Shown in pieces: positions 12,488 through 14,699 of a DNA stretch of 14,699 nt (positions are counted from its first letter, which is position 1; each line of letters begins with the position of its first letter). The stretch spans positions 1 through 14,699 of the forward strand of contig DASWIC010000211.1 in NCBI GenBank assembly GCA_036397875.1, in the 5' to 3' direction. A program made the translations under genes and the position numbers. Source of the stretch: SG8-41 sp036397875. GTDB lineage: Bacteria > Pseudomonadota > Gammaproteobacteria > Burkholderiales > SG8-41. Under the pieces are notes generated by a model. The model did not search any database and was not told where the DNA came from. It saw nothing but the letters and a program-made list of their open reading frames with translations.

Positions 12488-13990
12488 TTAACGATACAGC
12501 TCCGGATATTTCGCGCGGACTTTCGCCGCCAGCTCCGGCGAGCTCTGGCACACCTTGGGGAAGGTGTCGAGCCGCTCGTAGGGGCGGCAGGCGTCGATCA
12601 CCATGCGCGAGTTGTAGGGCAGCTTCTTGTCGGTGACGAGGGTGTCGAGGCGCGAGGACCAGCAGTGATCGAGCAGCGTCGTGCGCGATTTCGGATCGCA
12701 GCGCGTGCCCATCGCCCAGATGACATCGTGAATGTCGGTGGGGTCCACGTCCTCGTCCACCACCACGATCCAGCGGCTGATATAGCCGACGGAAGCCACC
12801 TGCGAGGCGACGAGCCCCACCTGGGTCGAGTGCCCGAAGTAGCGCTGCTTGACCGAAACGACACAGAAGGTGCGCCCGCCGCCGGCCTGGTGCAGCCACG
12901 CGCCCTTCACGTCCGGGATGCCCGCGCCCTCGAGCGCATCGAGCAGCGCCGCCGAGCGCAGGAAGCAGCGCTCGAAAAGATGGGAGTGCGGCGGCTTCTG
13001 GCTCGCCGCGCAGGTGAGGATCGGGTCGTTGCGGTGGTAGATGCGGTTGATGCGGATCAACGGCTCCTGCTGCGCGTCCCCGGCGTAGTAGCCGTGCCAT
13101 TCGCCGAATGGCCCTTCGAGCGTGGTCTCGGTCGCGGAGATCTCGCCCTCGAGCACGATCTCGGAGCGGGCCGGGAAGGGCAGCCCCGTCGTCTCGCCTT
13201 CGATCAGCTCCATCGGCCGGTCCATGAGGCCGCCGGCCCATTCGTATTCCGGCATCGAGTCGGGCATGGTGTAGCCCGCGGCGAGATAAGTGACGGGGTC
13301 GGCGCCGACGATGATCACGACCGGGCAGGGCCTGCCGGCCTTCAGGTACTTGTCGCGATGGATCCGGCCCTGCTTCCCGTTCGAGATGTAGGAGGCGCAG
13401 GTGTCCGGCCCCATCGCCTGCACGCGGTAGGTGCCGACGTTGATGCGCCCGCTGTCCGGATCGCGGGTGACGACGCCGCAGGCGGTGCCGATGTAGCGTC
13501 CCCCGTCGTCCTCGTGGTGGATCGGCACCGGGAACTTGAGCATGTCCACCTTCTCGCCGCGCAGGACGTTCTCGAGCACCGGGCCATGCTTCACCACGCG
13601 CGGCGCGATGCGCTTGAAGCCCTTCTTGATGGTCTTGCGGAAGTGGTCGAGCATCTCCTTGCGGTTCTCGGAAAGGGTGGGCTCCATGCCGAGCACGAGC
13701 GAAAGGCGGTACGGCGAGCCGAACATGCCGTAGGCGCAGCGAAATCCCCGCGAATAATCCGGGATGGTGTCGAACAGCAGCATCGGCGCCTTCTCGACCT
13801 TCTGGCGGTAGAGCACTTCGGTCACCGCCCCGAGCTCACGGTCCCAGTGCGCGTTCTCGACGCGGGCGAGCTCGCCGCGCTTTTCGACGGCGGTGATGAA
13901 CTCGCGCAGATCGTTCTGGAACGTGGCGCCGTTGCCGTCGCTCATGCGTTCCGCTCTCGTGCTGGTGCCAGCGGCGCTCTTGGTGGACAT
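12488..13990 (-). CDS. UbiD-family (prenylated-FMN-dependent) decarboxylase
   Basis: This 500-residue enzyme belongs to the UbiD family, which reversibly decarboxylates aromatic, heteroaromatic or alpha,beta-unsaturated acids using prenylated FMN. The UbiD plan is complete: N-terminal domain FQNDLREFITAVEKRGELARV (24-44), KFPVPIHHEDDGGRYIG (152-168) and the flavin-site NVGTYRVQAMG (184-194). Catalytic residues of the Arg-Glu-Glu triad can be assigned as Arg189, Glu292 and Glu297, the last two in LEGPFGEWHGYY. Also seen are IIVGADPVTYLAAG and MPEYEWAGGL. Start 13990 is supported by GGGAGG five bases upstream; the in-frame ATG at 14140 would read through the promoter region. It is the first minus-strand gene, divergent from a LigI-like hydrolase. 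The required UbiX partner is not in the window. Substrate is unknown, an aromatic carboxylate being likely. Confidence 0.95.
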   Translation of the reverse strand: MSTKSAAGTSTRAERMSDGNGATFQNDLREFITAVEKRGELARVENAHWDRELGAVTEVLYRQKVEKAPMLLFDTIPDYSRGFRCAYGMFGSPYRLSLVLGMEPTLSENRKEMLDHFRKTIKKGFKRIAPRVVKHGPVLENVLRGEKVDMLKFPVPIHHEDDGGRYIGTACGVVTRDPDSGRINVGTYRVQAMGPDTCASYISNGKQGRIHRDKYLKAGRPCPVVIIVGADPVTYLAAGYTMPDSMPEYEWAGGLMDRPMELIEGETTGLPFPARSEIVLEGEISATETTLEGPFGEWHGYYAGDAQQEPLIRINRIYHRNDPILTCAASQKPPHSHLFERCFLRSAALLDALEGAGIPDVKGAWLHQAGGGRTFCVVSVKQRYFGHSTQVGLVASQVASVGYISRWIVVVDEDVDPTDIHDVIWAMGTRCDPKSRTTLLDHCWSSRLDTLVTDKKLPYNSRMVIDACRPYERLDTFPKVCQSSPELAAKVRAKYPELYR

Positions 13991-13995
13991 GTGAG

Positions 13996-14001
13996 CCTCC
14001 C
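13996..14001 (-). promoter_or_regulatory. Ribosome binding site fixing the UbiD start
   Basis: GGGAGG on the minus strand lies five bases before the ATG at 13990. It selects this start over an in-frame ATG 50 codons upstream at 14140, where no such site is evident. Confidence 0.75.
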
Positions 14002-14030
14002 GTGCCTCGCCCGGCCGGAGAAAATTAGCT

Positions 14031-14059
14031 ATATTAGGGCACGCTCCGCCACAGAACAA
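14031..14059 (-). promoter_or_regulatory. Candidate sigma70 promoter for the minus-strand cluster
   Basis: On the minus strand TTGTTC (14059-14054) and TAATAT (14036-14031) are separated by exactly 17 bases in the only A/T-rich patch of the divergent gap. Transcription would start near 14024, giving a leader of about 34 bases before UbiD. The -35 match is partial (TTG) and the -10 match is four of six. No clear promoter was seen for the opposite direction. Confidence 0.5.
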
Positions 14060-14154
14060 CGCGCCGCGAATCTTCGGGACCGGTTGGATGGGACGGCGAC
14101 GATATCCGGACCGGGCGCCATACCTGCCCGCCCCCGGCACAGCATGGGATAGCC

Positions 14155-14699
14155 ATGACTTCTCGACATGAGGGCACGCCTGAATTCAAGGCGCCCCCGC
14201 TTTCCTGCGACAGCCATTTCCACGTGTTCGGGCCGGCGGAGCGCTATCCGTACGGCTCCGACATCCGCTACCAGCCGCCGCTCGCGCCGCTCGGGGATTA
14301 CCTCAAGCTAGCGCGCCATCTCGGCTGCGAGCGCTTCGTGTTCGTGCAGCCGAGCGCTTACGGGCGCGACAACGCGTGCCTGCTCGATGCGATGCGCGAA
14401 GTTGGCACGAAGTGCCGCGGCATCGTGGACATTGACGAGCGCGCGCCCGACGCCGAGTTCGAGCGCCTGAACCGCGCGGGCGTGCGCGGCGTGCGGGTGA
14501 ACGTGAACCCGATCAAGCCGCCGGAGCCGGGGTTCTCGACGACGATGCTCGCGCGCATCGAGCGGCTCGACGCGCGCTGCTCCGAAATCGGCTGGATGCT
14601 CGACTTCCTCACGCCGGGCTGGCTCACGCGCGAGCTGCTGCCGACGATGCGGAAGCTGCAATGCCGCTTTACGGTCGCGCACATGGGCATGTTCCTCGC
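14155..14699 (+). CDS. Amidohydrolase, LigI-like (2-pyrone-4,6-dicarboxylate hydrolase family), partial at window end
   Basis: The first 181 residues of a TIM-barrel amidohydrolase (PF04909-type) are visible, cut by the window edge. The N-terminus has the metal-site motif SCDSHFHVFGPAERYPYG (His21 and His23), the hallmark of 2-pyrone-4,6-dicarboxylate lactonase relatives. FVFVQPSAYGRDNACLLDAM (61-80), GIVDIDE, GVRGVRVNVN (109-118) and TVAHMGMF (173-180) follow the family order. LigI-type enzymes hydrolyse lactones arising from ring-cleavage pathways, and relatives act on other carboxylic lactones or decarboxylate. ATG 14155 is chosen because the conserved sequence begins soon after. A two-codon ORF (ATG GGA TAG, 14144-14152) ends two bases before it, and the ribosome site is weak. 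It is divergent from UbiD, a pairing consistent with aromatic-acid catabolism. Confidence 0.88.
   Translation, partial: MTSRHEGTPEFKAPPLSCDSHFHVFGPAERYPYGSDIRYQPPLAPLGDYLKLARHLGCERFVFVQPSAYGRDNACLLDAMREVGTKCRGIVDIDERAPDAEFERLNRAGVRGVRVNVNPIKPPEPGFSTTMLARIERLDARCSEIGWMLDFLTPGWLTRELLPTMRKLQCRFTVAHMGMFL

Noticed and set aside
13991..14140. A 50-residue N-terminal extension of UbiD
   Set aside because: It would cover the promoter candidate and divergent region and lacks UbiD similarity; GGGAGG marks the start at 13990.
8279..14152. Further long plus-strand ORFs opposite the cupins, EutA-like and UbiD genes (8279-9361, 9355-10638, 11114-12406, 12665-14152)
   Set aside because: All are antisense to recognised proteins and show the same low-complexity Arg/His-rich translation.

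Overview
The window is visibly G+C-rich chromosomal DNA, most likely from a betaproteobacterium (Burkholderiales/Rhodocyclales-like). That placement is inferred from three things: an orphan TctC/Bug-type binding protein, a DUF3301 protein, and intergenic REP-like dyads of the 'ATTCCCGC...GCGGGAAT' and 'CCCTCTCC...GGAGAGGG' kinds. No rRNA, tRNA, CRISPR array, transposase or phage gene was seen. No gap between genes exceeds about 205 bases. The very long plus-strand ORFs opposite the real genes are antisense shadows caused by codon bias.

Layout. A small DUF3301 membrane-anchored protein (41-373, +) opens the window, perhaps overlapping the end of an upstream gene. From 416 to 13990 come thirteen genes, all on the minus strand. 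In transcription order (right to left) they are: UbiD-family decarboxylase; EutA-like reactivase ATPase with a histidine-rich tail; bicupin; cupin; cupin; miniature HupE-like membrane protein; ThDP-dependent enzyme; 3-hydroxyisobutyrate-dehydrogenase-like oxidoreductase; two tandem paralogous secreted proteins; double-domain NIPSNAP protein; acyl-CoA dehydrogenase; TctC-type periplasmic solute-binding protein. A LigI-like amidohydrolase (14155 to the window end, +) is divergent from UbiD across a 164-base gap that holds a plausible sigma70 promoter for the minus-strand genes.

How they may work together (inference). UbiD, ThDP enzyme, beta-hydroxyacid-type dehydrogenase, acyl-CoA dehydrogenase, NIPSNAP, LigI-like hydrolase, cupins and Bug receptor look like a catabolic island for an organic, perhaps aromatic or dicarboxylic, acid. 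The receptor would capture it, UbiD or the ThDP enzyme would handle C-C bonds, and cupins and the hydrolase would act on or open rings and lactones. Substrate and step order cannot be read from sequence. No UbiX (prFMN supplier), EutBC (the usual EutA client), TctA/TctB, or transcription regulator lies in the window.

Most unusual is the middle block: a EutA-family ATPase without its lyase, carrying 19 histidines in a 32-residue C-terminal stretch and a smaller His/Asp-rich N-terminus. It lies beside three consecutive cupin genes and an 85-residue HupE-like protein (family about 190-200). A metal-linked reactivation or metal-delivery module serving the cupins or an unseen cobalamin enzyme is a testable idea. 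Several proteins also carry changes at positions normally catalytic: Glu to Asp in the acyl-CoA dehydrogenase, HxH to QxQ in the first cupin of the bicupin, and Lys-Asp to Asp-Asp in the dehydrogenase.
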